Positions 23,854 through 32,358 of a stretch of 41,791 bases of DNA are shown here, in pieces; the first letter of the stretch is position 1, and each line of letters begins with the position of its first letter. A program made the position numbers and the translations under genes. The notes under the pieces were generated by a model, which saw only the letters and a program-made list of their open reading frames with translations, was not told the DNA's origin and searched no databases. The stretch lies in assembly GCA_031363055.1 (NCBI GenBank), contig JANLTP010000211.1:1-41791 (forward strand), written 5' to 3'. The stretch comes from JANLTP01 sp031363055 (GTDB lineage: Bacteria; Pseudomonadota; Gammaproteobacteria; Burkholderiales; Burkholderiaceae_E).

Positions 23854-25933
23854 GTTTGAAGTCCGCGAACTTCTTGCCGTCTGCCGCTAACCGCTCGAGC
23901 GCCGGCGACATCTTGAAGCTTGGCCCCATCAATGGCCCGTATTCCTTGAGCTTGGCTACGACCGTAGGCAGGCCAACGGTATCGCCATAGAACATCGGTC
24001 CGCCGCGATAGACCGGAAAGCCGTAGCCGTTGATCCAGACGATATCAATATCGGAGGCTCGATTGGCGATGCCTTCATCAAGAATTTTCGCGCCTTCATT
24101 GATCATTGAGTAGACGCAGCGCTCCAGAATTTCGGTCTCCGAGATCTTGCGCGGCGTCACGCCCTTGGCCGACATGAAGTCGCCAATGATCTTGCGTGTG
24201 ACCTCCGACGGTTTGGCGTTGCGTTGCTCGTCGTAGTCGTAATAGCCAGCGCCGGTTTTCTGACCGCGGCGATCCATCTCGCAGAGCACCTCACGCAGGG
24301 TTGCGCTCTTGCTGGTTTCCTTTGACCAGCCAATATCGAGGCCGGCCAGATCGGACATCGCAAACGGTCCCATCGGTAGTCCAAAGTCGTACAGCACCTT
24401 GTCGACCTCCCAGGGCATGGCACCTTCGAGGACCATGGCTTGAGCCTGCGCCGAACGCGAAGCGAGAATGCGGTTGCCGATGAAGCCCGGGCAGACACCG
24501 GAGACCGCGCCGATCTTGCCGATTTTCTTGCCGATCTGCATGGCGGTTTGCAGCACCGACTTCGAAGTCTTCTCGCCTCGAACGACTTCGAGCAGACGCA
24601 TTACATTGGCGGGCGAGAAAAAATGCATGCCGACCACCGCTTCCGGACGCGACACGGCAGTGGCAATCTCGTTCACATCGAGCGCCGACGTGTTGGTCGC
24701 GAGTATTGCGCCGGGTTTGCAAATCTTGTCGAGCTTGGCAAACACCTCTTTTTTGATCGCCATATTTTCAAACACGGCTTCAATAATCAGATCGCAATCG
24801 GCCAATACATTCAGATCCAGCGACCCGGTCAACAGCGACATGCGCCGCTCGACGTCTTCGAGTGTCAGGCGCCCACGCTTTGCGGTGTTCTCATAGTTCT
24901 TGCGCACGACCGACAGGCCGCGCTCCAGGGCCTCCGGTTTGGTCTCAACCAGTACGACTGGAATTCCGACACTCGCGAAGTTCATGGCAATGCCGCCGCC
25001 CATCGTGCCGGCGCCGATCATGCCGACTTTTTTGATCGGAATGAGCGGGGTGTCCTCGGCAACATCAGGAATTTTCCAGACCTGACGTTCGGCAAAGAAA
25101 ACGTGTCGCTGAGCGGCCGACTGAGTGCCGCTCACCAACTCCAGAAATAACTTTCGTTCGGTCTTCATGCCTTCATCGAACGGCTGATTGACCGCTGCCT
25201 CGATGCATCGAATGTTGTACTCGGGCGCCAGGAAGCCGCGAAACTTGCGCGCATTGGCCTTGCGAAATTCGGCAAAAATTTCCGGCGTTGCGCGCGCGGC
25301 TTCGACTTTTTCGTTCAGATCACGCACTTTGCGCAAGGGGCGTTGTTCGGCGACCAACTTGCGCGCAAAAGCAATGGCGCCTTCGCGCAGCTTGCCTTCC
25401 TCGACGATTTCATCCACCAGTCCCATCTCGAGACAGGCCTTGGCGGCGACGTGGGTGCCGCCCGTGACCATCTCGAGCGCCTTTTGCGCACCGACGATAC
25501 GCGGCAGTCTCTGAGTACCGCCGGCGCCCGGCAACAGTCCCAGATGGACCTCTGGCAAGCCGCACTTCGCGCTCGGCACCGCCACTCGATAATGACAACA
25601 AAGCGCCACTTCGAAGCCGCCGCCCAGGGCGGTGCCGTGAATGGCTGCAATCACCGGCTTGGCCGCACTCTCGATTTCGTTCTGCGCTTCAAACAACGAC
25701 GGTGCTTTCGCCGGTTTGCCAAATTCGGTGATGTCGGCGCCCGCAATAAAGGTTCGGCCATTGCAGATCAACACAATGGCTTTGACGGCCGGGTTTGCGT
25801 TGGCAACCTTCATGCCGTTCAGCAGCCCCTCGCGTACCGGCTGCGACAGGGCATTGACCGGTGGTGAGTCAAGGGTGAGTACGGCAATGTCGCCCTCAAG
25901 CGCGAGGGTCGTGACGGCATTGATGATCTGCAT
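23849..25933 (-). CDS. Enoyl-CoA hydratase / 3-hydroxyacyl-CoA dehydrogenase fusion (FadJ-like)
   Basis: A 694-residue bifunctional beta-oxidation enzyme: hydration of enoyl-CoA followed by NAD-dependent oxidation of the 3-hydroxyacyl-CoA. Residues 1-190 are the crotonase domain with the two acidic residues E108 (GGGFEVAL) and E128 (LPEVHLG). From about 300 the dehydrogenase begins with G307-x-G309-xx-G312 (VGMIGAGTMGGG), with the catalytic His in VVGMHFFSPANVM, then two C-terminal helical domains. The ATG follows AAAGGAGA. It is the isomerase/hydratase/dehydrogenase type common in Burkholderiales. No thiolase gene is adjacent. Which acyl chains it prefers is unknown. Confidence 0.95.
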   Translation of the reverse strand: MQIINAVTTLALEGDIAVLTLDSPPVNALSQPVREGLLNGMKVANANPAVKAIVLICNGRTFIAGADITEFGKPAKAPSLFEAQNEIESAAKPVIAAIHGTALGGGFEVALCCHYRVAVPSAKCGLPEVHLGLLPGAGGTQRLPRIVGAQKALEMVTGGTHVAAKACLEMGLVDEIVEEGKLREGAIAFARKLVAEQRPLRKVRDLNEKVEAARATPEIFAEFRKANARKFRGFLAPEYNIRCIEAAVNQPFDEGMKTERKLFLELVSGTQSAAQRHVFFAERQVWKIPDVAEDTPLIPIKKVGMIGAGTMGGGIAMNFASVGIPVVLVETKPEALERGLSVVRKNYENTAKRGRLTLEDVERRMSLLTGSLDLNVLADCDLIIEAVFENMAIKKEVFAKLDKICKPGAILATNTSALDVNEIATAVSRPEAVVGMHFFSPANVMRLLEVVRGEKTSKSVLQTAMQIGKKIGKIGAVSGVCPGFIGNRILASRSAQAQAMVLEGAMPWEVDKVLYDFGLPMGPFAMSDLAGLDIGWSKETSKSATLREVLCEMDRRGQKTGAGYYDYDEQRNAKPSEVTRKIIGDFMSAKGVTPRKISETEILERCVYSMINEGAKILDEGIANRASDIDIVWINGYGFPVYRGGPMFYGDTVGLPTVVAKLKEYGPLMGPSFKMSPALERLAADGKKFADFKR

Positions 25934-26012
25934 GAGCGAGTCTCCTTTGGTTCTGCGGCGAGGATAACCGATTCAGCGCTGGTTTTGGGCCGCCCGGCTG
26001 TCCGCGAGTTTC

Positions 26013-26066
26013 GAATGCACGGCGGGATTTGAGTACACGGCGGGATTTGAATGCAAGCGTGAATGA
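26013..26066. repeat. 18-bp tandem repeats between divergent genes
   Basis: GAATGCACGGCGGGATTT and GAGTACACGGCGGGATTT are adjacent and differ at two positions; a third copy (GAATGCAAGCGTGAATGA) is strongly decayed. They lie in the 210-base gap between the FadJ-like gene and the pirin gene. Confidence 0.7.
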
Positions 26067-26143
26067 CCAAGCACAGTAAAATGGCCGATTGCTTGAATCA
26101 CCTGAGCAAGAAGCACCCGACCGATTGTTTGAAGAAGCCGACC

Positions 26144-27220
26144 ATGAGCACCAGTGCCATCATCGAAATTGCGGAACTCGGATTCCCCTGGGCCACGCTC
26201 GATCCGTTTTTGTTCTGCGTCTATCATGATGATACCTACCCCGCTGGCAACGATCAATTGGGCCCGGCCGCCTCTCTGGCCGGACGAGATCTTGGGCAAG
26301 ATTTCGAGGGCAAGGATGGCTGGCGTATGTATCACGGTCGGTCGGTGCCAGGATTTCCGGCCCACCCGCACCGCGGCTTCGAGACGGTGACGATCGTCCG
26401 CCGCGGACTCATCGATCACTCGGATTCGCTGGGTGCCACGGCTCGGTTCGGCGGCGGCGATGTCCAATGGCTGACAGCCGGTCGCGGCATTGTGCATTCG
26501 GAGATGTTCCCGCTGGTTTCGCGCGAGAAAGACAATCCGCTCGAACTGTTCCAGATCTGGCTGAACTTGCCGGCGCGTGACAAGATGGTTGAGCCGCATT
26601 TCACGATGTTCTGGTCGGAAGATATTCCCGGTGGCGTCTCTGTGGATGCACAGGGCGGTACGACCGAGATCGTCTGCGTCGCTGGGCGATACACGCCATC
26701 AACGCCCGAGGTACAGCTAAAGCCTGAATTGTCCTTGACGCCACTCGCGCCGCCGCCGAACTCCTGGGCAGCTCACGAGGAATCCGATCTCGCGATCTGG
26801 ACGATCAAAATGAGTCCCGATGCTCGTTGGCGCCTACCGGCCGCTCAGGGCGCGGGTACCCGCCGCACTCTTTATGTGTTCAAGGGCGAGCATATCGTGA
26901 TCGATGGCAAGCAGGTTCCAGGTCCCGCTCGTATCGAACTGCAGGCGGGCGTTGAGGTCGAACTCGCGAATGGCCCACAAGTCGCGGAACTGCTGATCCT
27001 GCAAGGGCGGCCACTGGACGAACCGGTCGCGCAATATGGCCCCTTTGTGATGAACACCCGCGAGCAGATACAGCAGGCTTTTGCCGATTATCAGCGAACA
27101 CAATTCGGCGGTTGGCCGTTTTCGACACAAGCGCCGGTGCATGCGCGCGAACGGGGTCGATTTGCGCGCCATGCCGATGGCGTTGTGCAAGAGCGGCGGT
27201 ATTGTCCATCAGCGATTTGA
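26144..27220 (+). CDS. Pirin family protein
   Basis: A 358-residue double cupin protein of the pirin family. The ATG at 26144 (MSTSAIIEIAELG) fits the family start; 27 extra codons are open upstream from 26063. The metal site is visible: HPHRGFETVT gives two His and GRGIVHSEMF gives His and Glu. Pirins bind iron; some bacterial members act as quercetin dioxygenases or regulators of central metabolism, and the role here is open. The C-terminal 60 residues extend beyond the second cupin (QQAFADYQRTQFGGWPF). The GNAT gene overlaps its stop. Confidence 0.9.
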   Translation: MSTSAIIEIAELGFPWATLDPFLFCVYHDDTYPAGNDQLGPAASLAGRDLGQDFEGKDGWRMYHGRSVPGFPAHPHRGFETVTIVRRGLIDHSDSLGATARFGGGDVQWLTAGRGIVHSEMFPLVSREKDNPLELFQIWLNLPARDKMVEPHFTMFWSEDIPGGVSVDAQGGTTEIVCVAGRYTPSTPEVQLKPELSLTPLAPPPNSWAAHEESDLAIWTIKMSPDARWRLPAAQGAGTRRTLYVFKGEHIVIDGKQVPGPARIELQAGVEVELANGPQVAELLILQGRPLDEPVAQYGPFVMNTREQIQQAFADYQRTQFGGWPFSTQAPVHARERGRFARHADGVVQERRYCPSAI

Positions 27221-27663
27221 TCGCGGTTCGACGCGCCACCAAGTCTGATCTGCAAGCGTGTCTGGCGCTCTATGCGCAATTGCGTCCGAATGATCCGGCA
27301 ATCGAGGTCGACAAGATCGAGCATCTTTGGCACGAAGTCGTCGACGGGCCGCACTCGATGCTGGCGGTCGCCGAGCATTCGGGTCATGTCGCTGCCACCT
27401 GTATGCTATCCAGCATCGCCAATCTGGCCAGCGGCGGTCGGCGAATCGGAATCATAGAACATGTCATTACCGACACACGCTTTCGACAACTGGGCTTGGC
27501 GCGCCTGGTACTCGAATTCGCGCTGGCTGAGGCTTGGCGACAGAACTGCTGCAAGGTCATGTTACTGTCCGGCGCCCAACGCACTGCGGCGCATGCGCTT
27601 TATGAGTCGGTCGGATTTCGAGCTGATACGGAACGTGGCTATGTGGCGAAGCCCGCACACTAG
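27217..27663 (+). CDS. GNAT family N-acetyltransferase
   Basis: A 148-residue acetyltransferase. The acetyl-CoA motif is FRQLGLARLVLEFALAEA (Q/RxxGxG/A type), followed by CKVMLLSGAQRTAAHALYESVGF. The start is uncertain: TTG at 27217 overlaps the pirin stop (TTGA) and gives the family-like (M)IAVRRATKSDLQA; TTG at 27202 is the alternative. The frame upstream of these lies inside the pirin gene. The acceptor is unknown. Coupling to pirin by overlap suggests joint expression, and the VOC gene follows 44 bases on. Confidence 0.85.
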   Translation: MIAVRRATKSDLQACLALYAQLRPNDPAIEVDKIEHLWHEVVDGPHSMLAVAEHSGHVAATCMLSSIANLASGGRRIGIIEHVITDTRFRQLGLARLVLEFALAEAWRQNCCKVMLLSGAQRTAAHALYESVGFRADTERGYVAKPAH

Positions 27664-27707
27664 AGGTTGCTGGTTTATGCTGTACGCTTTCGTCAGTAAG
27701 GACAGCC

Positions 27708-28214
27708 GTGATTCTCAAACTACACCATAACGCCTACCGTTGTCGCGATTCCGAGGAAACCCGGCGCTTTTACGAGGATTTTCTCGGCTTACCGCTGGCC
27801 AACGCGTTTGAGCTGACGGAGTCAAAGACCGGTCGTCCGATTCGCGTACTGCATTCGTTTTACCGTCTCGACGATGGTTCGTTTCTGGCGTTCTTCGACG
27901 TACCGGACTCACCGTTCGAGTTCAAAGTGCAACATGACTTTGATCTTCACATAGCGCTGGAAGTGGCGCCCGAGGCGTTGCCGGTCATGCTCGAGAAAGG
28001 ACAATCGCAAAGCATGGAGGTGCGCGGCGTCGCCGATCACGGCGCCATGCATTCGATCTATTTTCGCGACCCCAACGGCTACGTAATTGAGCTGACAGCC
28101 AAGACCGATATTCACGACGCCGATATGGATCCGCAGCGCAATCGCGCGCGCGAGCGATTGCAGGATTGGACGACGGCGAAGGATACATTGATTGAAGCCG
28201 AACGGAATGTTTGA
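27708..28214 (+). CDS. VOC (glyoxalase/dioxygenase fold) family protein
   Basis: A 168-residue vicinal-oxygen-chelate protein. The GTG at 27708 follows AAGGA. The first module has the metal His and the usual helix (HHNAYRCRDSEETRRFYEDFLGLPL), and the second half ends HSIYFRDPNGYVIELTAKT with the conserved Glu. It could be a dioxygenase, a lyase or an isomerase; sequence alone does not decide. The stop overlaps the ATG of the ABC transporter gene (TGATG), so the two are translationally coupled. Confidence 0.9.
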   Translation: MILKLHHNAYRCRDSEETRRFYEDFLGLPLANAFELTESKTGRPIRVLHSFYRLDDGSFLAFFDVPDSPFEFKVQHDFDLHIALEVAPEALPVMLEKGQSQSMEVRGVADHGAMHSIYFRDPNGYVIELTAKTDIHDADMDPQRNRARERLQDWTTAKDTLIEAERNV

Positions 28215-30157
28215 TGCGCCGCACCGCCAGTATTGATTCGCCCCCCGCTGCCAGTATTACCCGAAGCGCGACCATGCCCGGTCGCAGTGACTGGCAAACC
28301 ATCGGCCAACTGTTGCCTTATTTGTGGCCGTTTCGCTGGCGGGTATTGGCGGCGCTGGCCTTCCTGGTCGCCGCCAAGATGTCGAACATCGGCGTACCGG
28401 TGGTGCTCAAACATATTGTTGACGGCCTGACCGCCGCTGGCGCAGGCGCGAGTGCGGGCGCCGGAGCCGGCGCTCCAGCGGCAGCGGGCGCAACGCTGGG
28501 TGCCGGCGCCGTACTGGCGGTACCGATTGCCTTGATCCTGGGCTATGGCCTGCTGCGTCTGTCAACGACCATCTTTACCGAGCTGCGCGAGGCCGTGTTT
28601 GCCAAGGTCACGCAACGGACCGTGCGGACGGTTTCGTTGAAGGTCTTCGAGCATCTGCATGCGCTCTCATTGCGCTTTCATCTGGAGCGTCAGACCGGCG
28701 GCTTGACGCGCGATATCGAACGCGGTTCGCGCGGTATTTCGTCGCTGGTGTCGTACACGCTCTATAGCATCTTGCCGACCATCATTGAAATTGCGCTGGT
28801 CATGACTTACCTGGTCATCAATTACGACCCATGGTTTGCCTGGATCACCCTGGCCGCGCTGACCTTGTACATCGTCTTCACGGTATCGATTACCGAGTGG
28901 CGCACCGGCTTTCGACGCTCGATGAACGAGCTCGATTCGAAAGCCAATGTGCGTGCGATCGATTCGCTGTTGAACTACGAAACTGTCAAGTACTTCAACA
29001 ATGAAAAGTACGAGTCGCAGCGCTACGACGACAGCATGCAGCGTTGGGAGCGTGCGGCGGTCAAAAGCCAGACCTCATTGTCGGTGCTCAATATCGGCCA
29101 GTCGGCGATCATCGCCCTGGCCGTGACCTTCATGGTCTGGCGCGCTACCGTCGGTGTCGTTGAAGGCCGCATGACGCTCGGTGATCTGGTGCTGGTGAAC
29201 GCCTTTATGATCCAGCTTTATATTCCGTTGAATTTTCTCGGCGTGCTGTACCGCGAAATCAAACAGAGCCTGACCGATATGGAGCGCCTGTTCACATTGC
29301 TGGATGCGAACCGCGAGATTGCCGACTCGACAGATGCAAAGCCACTGATTTTTCGATCGGCCTTGCCCGGTGACGCTGCAATATCGGGCGCAGTCGGACC
29401 GGAGATTCGCTTTGAGAATGTACATTTCGCCTACCAGAAGGATCGACCGATTCTCGAAGGTATCGATTTCCGGATTGCACCGGGAACGACCACTGCCGTG
29501 GTGGGTGCCAGTGGTGCCGGCAAGTCGACGCTGTCGCGGCTTTTGTTCCGCTTCTATGATGTTGACTCGGGGCGTTTGACGATTGATGGCCAGGACATCC
29601 GTTCGGTGACGCAAGCCAGTCTCCGCACTGCCGTCGGAATCGTTCCTCAGGATACCGTCCTCTTCAATGACACGCTGCGCTATAACCTGGCCTATGGACG
29701 ACCGGATGCGACCGAGGCGCAAGTCGACCAAGCCGTTCGTGCGTCGCAGTTGGACGGATTTATTGCCTCGCTGCCAGAGGGTTTCGAGTCGCCGGTGGGT
29801 GAACGCGGCCTGAAGTTATCCGGCGGTGAAAAGCAGCGGGTTGCGATTGCCCGCATGTTGCTGAAAAATCCGCCAATTCTGATCCTCGATGAAGCGACCT
29901 CAGCGCTCGACTCGCGAAACGAACAGGCGATTCAAGGCGCCTTGCGCTTGTTGGCGGCGCGCCGCACCACCCTGGTCATCGCGCATCGGCTGTCGACGAT
30001 TGCCGATGCCGACCAGATTCTCGTCATGGATCAGGGGCGAATCGCCGAGCGCGGCACGCATGAATCGTTACTGGCGCAGAATGGCCTGTACGCGCAGATG
30101 TGGGCGGCGCAGGCAGATCAAACCGATCAGGCCGATCAGGAGTCGCTTGCAACATGA
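28214..30157 (+). CDS. Atm1/HMT1-type ABC half-transporter
   Basis: A 647-residue half-transporter with an N-terminal six-helix membrane domain and a C-terminal ATPase. Walker A is GASGAGKST, the signature is LSGGEKQR and Walker B is ILILDEATSALD. The membrane part (NYETVKYFNNEKYESQRYD) is typical of the Atm1/HMT1 group, which exports glutathione conjugates or metal-thiol complexes. Between the first two membrane segments a Gly/Ala-rich loop (GAGASAGAGAGAPAAAGATL) is inserted, an unusual feature. The C-terminus repeats DQTDQADQ from a 9-bp DNA repeat. ATG 28214 overlaps the VOC stop, and its own stop overlaps the PhoD-like start. Confidence 0.93.
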   Translation: MRRTASIDSPPAASITRSATMPGRSDWQTIGQLLPYLWPFRWRVLAALAFLVAAKMSNIGVPVVLKHIVDGLTAAGAGASAGAGAGAPAAAGATLGAGAVLAVPIALILGYGLLRLSTTIFTELREAVFAKVTQRTVRTVSLKVFEHLHALSLRFHLERQTGGLTRDIERGSRGISSLVSYTLYSILPTIIEIALVMTYLVINYDPWFAWITLAALTLYIVFTVSITEWRTGFRRSMNELDSKANVRAIDSLLNYETVKYFNNEKYESQRYDDSMQRWERAAVKSQTSLSVLNIGQSAIIALAVTFMVWRATVGVVEGRMTLGDLVLVNAFMIQLYIPLNFLGVLYREIKQSLTDMERLFTLLDANREIADSTDAKPLIFRSALPGDAAISGAVGPEIRFENVHFAYQKDRPILEGIDFRIAPGTTTAVVGASGAGKSTLSRLLFRFYDVDSGRLTIDGQDIRSVTQASLRTAVGIVPQDTVLFNDTLRYNLAYGRPDATEAQVDQAVRASQLDGFIASLPEGFESPVGERGLKLSGGEKQRVAIARMLLKNPPILILDEATSALDSRNEQAIQGALRLLAARRTTLVIAHRLSTIADADQILVMDQGRIAERGTHESLLAQNGLYAQMWAAQADQTDQADQESLAT

Positions 30158-31326
30158 GCGATCGAATCTGTTGGAGTCGCGCGTGGTGCCTGGGCATCAC
30201 CTTAGCTGGTTGTTCGGCGCTGATGTCCTGCCAACCGCTGAAGACGGGTTCGGCCGGTGCAGCGCCTGAGGTGGCGCCTCGTAACTTCTCGGTCAGCGAG
30301 GGCGCGAATGCAGGTCTGAAACAACGCGCACGCACCATGAACTTGACGCGCATTGCGTTCGGTTCCTGCGCCGATCAGGAGCGGCCGCAGCCCATCTGGG
30401 AGGCGATTCTGGCCTACCAGCCGCAGCTCTTTATTTTCGCGGGCGATAACGTTTATGGCGATCAACGGGGCGGTCGTTATGTGCCGGCCAGTCAACTGAT
30501 CGACAGTCTGACCGAGGCCTATCAAAACGCCACCGCCATTCCCGGCTTGATCAAGCTGCGCAACACGGTGCCGTATCTCGCGACCTGGGATGATCATGAC
30601 TACGGCAAGAATGACTCGGGTCTTGAGCTGCCACACAAGAAGATTTCACAGCGATTGTTCCTCGATTTCTGGGCGGTCCCCAAGTCCGACCCACGACAGG
30701 CGCGCGAGGGCATCTACAGCGCTCAGCATTTTGGCGAGCCCGGCAGACGCGTGCAAGTCATCTTGCTCGATACGCGTTATTTTCGTTCGCCGCTGAAATC
30801 GGTTGCGCTACGGGTGCCCGGTGCCGGACCTTATGTGCCGGACTCCGACACCAGCAAAACCATCCTGGGCGAAGCGCAATGGGCGTGGCTGCGAGAACAA
30901 CTGCTGCAGCCGGCGGAAGTGCGCTTTGTGGTCACCTCGATCCAGGCGCTAGCACAAGGCCATGGTTGGGAGACCTGGGGCAATCTGCCACATGAGCGTC
31001 AGCGACTGTTCGAGCTGCTTCGCGAAACTCGGGCGCGTGGCGTTGTTCTTTTGTCGGGCGATCGACATATCGCTGCGCTCTATCGGGAGTCTGCCGGTAC
31101 GGCTTATCCACTCGTCGAGATCACCTCGAGCGGCCTCACCAAGTCGTTCGCCAATAACCGCGAGCCGGGCGCCAACCGGCTGGGCGATACCTACGGTCAG
31201 CCCAACTTTGGTGGGGTTGACATTGATTGGCAACAACGCACGCTCGAGTTGACTATTCGCGCGGTCAGTGGTGAAGTTGTGCGGCAGTTGAAAGTAAAGA
31301 TCGACGATCTGGCCAGTGGGTCCTGA
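30154..31326 (+). CDS. PhoD-like metallophosphatase lipoprotein
   Basis: A 390-residue phosphatase of the PhoD/alkaline phosphatase D type. ATG 30154 overlaps the ABC transporter stop (ATGA), with AGGAG upstream. The N-terminus is a lipoprotein signal (WCLGITLAGC, lipobox LAGC), so the protein is probably anchored to a membrane. Metal-site segments are FGSCADQ, FAGDNVYGD, ATWDDHDYG and LSGDRHIA, in the usual order. Members hydrolyse phosphate mono- or diesters; the substrate here is unknown. It forms a tight operon with the VOC and ABC genes. Confidence 0.92.
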   Translation: MSDRICWSRAWCLGITLAGCSALMSCQPLKTGSAGAAPEVAPRNFSVSEGANAGLKQRARTMNLTRIAFGSCADQERPQPIWEAILAYQPQLFIFAGDNVYGDQRGGRYVPASQLIDSLTEAYQNATAIPGLIKLRNTVPYLATWDDHDYGKNDSGLELPHKKISQRLFLDFWAVPKSDPRQAREGIYSAQHFGEPGRRVQVILLDTRYFRSPLKSVALRVPGAGPYVPDSDTSKTILGEAQWAWLREQLLQPAEVRFVVTSIQALAQGHGWETWGNLPHERQRLFELLRETRARGVVLLSGDRHIAALYRESAGTAYPLVEITSSGLTKSFANNREPGANRLGDTYGQPNFGGVDIDWQQRTLELTIRAVSGEVVRQLKVKIDDLASGS

Positions 31327-31400
31327 TCCGTAACGATCCTGACCCGTTACGTGCCTGACCTTTAGTGCTCCGGACCCACAATCCTTTTGACCCATAGCCC
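31321..31400. repeat. Five degenerate 16-bp tandem repeats
   Basis: Units of 16 bp: TCCTGATCCGTAACGA, TCCTGACCCGTTACGT, GCCTGACCTTTAGTGC, TCCGGACCCACAATCC and TTTTGACCCATAGCCC. The common core is CTGACC/GGACCC. The first unit overlaps the stop of the PhoD-like gene, and the array fills most of the 103-base gap to the MaoC gene. Confidence 0.65.
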
Positions 31401-31429
31401 GACGTAAACCTTTCGAGCGAGCATCCGAA

Positions 31430-31918
31430 GTGACCGAATCCTCATTCCCCGATTTTGATCCCAGCAAGCACCGACTCTGCGAGGAACGTTACTTTGAGGA
31501 CTTCGAGATGGGTGAGAAATTCCCCTTGCCTTCGCGGACGATGACCAACGCGCTGTTCGCGGCCTTTGCGCTGGCCAGTGGCGACAATCACCCGGTGCAC
31601 TACGATGCCGAGTACTGCCGGTCGCGCGGTATGCCGAATATGCTGGCACACGGCTTCCAGACCCTGATCCAGACGGCGGCCGGGGCCGGGTTGTTCCCGC
31701 ACATGACCGAGCAGTCGCTGATCGGTTTCATCGAGCAGTCGAGTCGATTCTTGAAACCTGTCTATGTTGACGATACCTTGTATTCATGGCTCGAGGTGAG
31801 CGAGTTGCGCCCGGGCAAATCGACCGGCGTGTTGGTCATGACCTCACACGTCTACAATCAGCGGCGCGAGCGGGTCATGCAAGGCGAGCAGAGATACTTG
31901 CTGCGGCGCAGGCCGTAG
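31430..31918 (+). CDS. MaoC-like dehydratase
   Basis: A 162-residue hotdog-fold protein, starting at GTG 31430. The hydratase motif is SGDNHPVHYDAEYCRSRGMP, with the Asp and His of the R-specific enoyl-CoA hydratase group, followed by LAHGFQTLIQTA. It probably adds water to, or removes it from, an acyl-CoA-type substrate. RidA and LigB-like genes follow in the same direction within 35 bases each, so a catabolic operon is likely, with this enzyme acting on a side-chain or ring-cleavage product. The substrate is inference. Confidence 0.9.
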   Translation: MTESSFPDFDPSKHRLCEERYFEDFEMGEKFPLPSRTMTNALFAAFALASGDNHPVHYDAEYCRSRGMPNMLAHGFQTLIQTAAGAGLFPHMTEQSLIGFIEQSSRFLKPVYVDDTLYSWLEVSELRPGKSTGVLVMTSHVYNQRRERVMQGEQRYLLRRRP

Positions 31919-31950
31919 GAGCGCCCCCTGACTTTCAAAAGGAGTCCCGT

Positions 31951-32352
31951 ATGACAACGCGCAGACCCCGATCACTCGAAGTGCCTGGGGTGACCCATGG
32001 CGCCGCTCCGATTCCGATGGGCGCGCGAGTGGGCAACATGATTTTTTCATCCGGCATTATGGGCAAGGACCCGGCGACCGACAAGCTGCCGGCCGATGTG
32101 GCCTCGCAAGCTCGGTTCGCGTTTGAACATTTGAAAACACTCATCGAGCTGGGTGGTGCAAGCCTGGCCGATGTTGGCCGGGTCACGGTCTACATCAAAG
32201 ACAACAGTGTGCGCGACTCGGTCAATGTCGAATGGCTCAAGCACTTTCCCGACCCGCACGACCGGCCGGCCCGACACACCCAACTCTACGATCTGCAAGG
32301 TGGCATGTGGCTGCAACTCGAGACGATTGCAGTCATCGGTAGTTCTGACTGA
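31951..32352 (+). CDS. RidA family protein
   Basis: A 133-residue protein of the RidA/YjgF/UK114 family. ATG 31951 has AAAAGGAG just upstream, so the open frame back to 31786 inside the MaoC gene is rejected. Typical segments are GNMIFSSGIMGKDPATDKLP, ASLADVGRVTVYIKD and DRPARHTQL, the last placing an Arg near the position used by enamine/imine deaminases. In aromatic-degradation operons such proteins often hydrolyse imine or enamine intermediates such as aminomuconate-type compounds. It lies between MaoC and LigB-like genes. Confidence 0.92.
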   Translation: MTTRRPRSLEVPGVTHGAAPIPMGARVGNMIFSSGIMGKDPATDKLPADVASQARFAFEHLKTLIELGGASLADVGRVTVYIKDNSVRDSVNVEWLKHFPDPHDRPARHTQLYDLQGGMWLQLETIAVIGSSD

Positions 32353-32358
32353 ACGACC

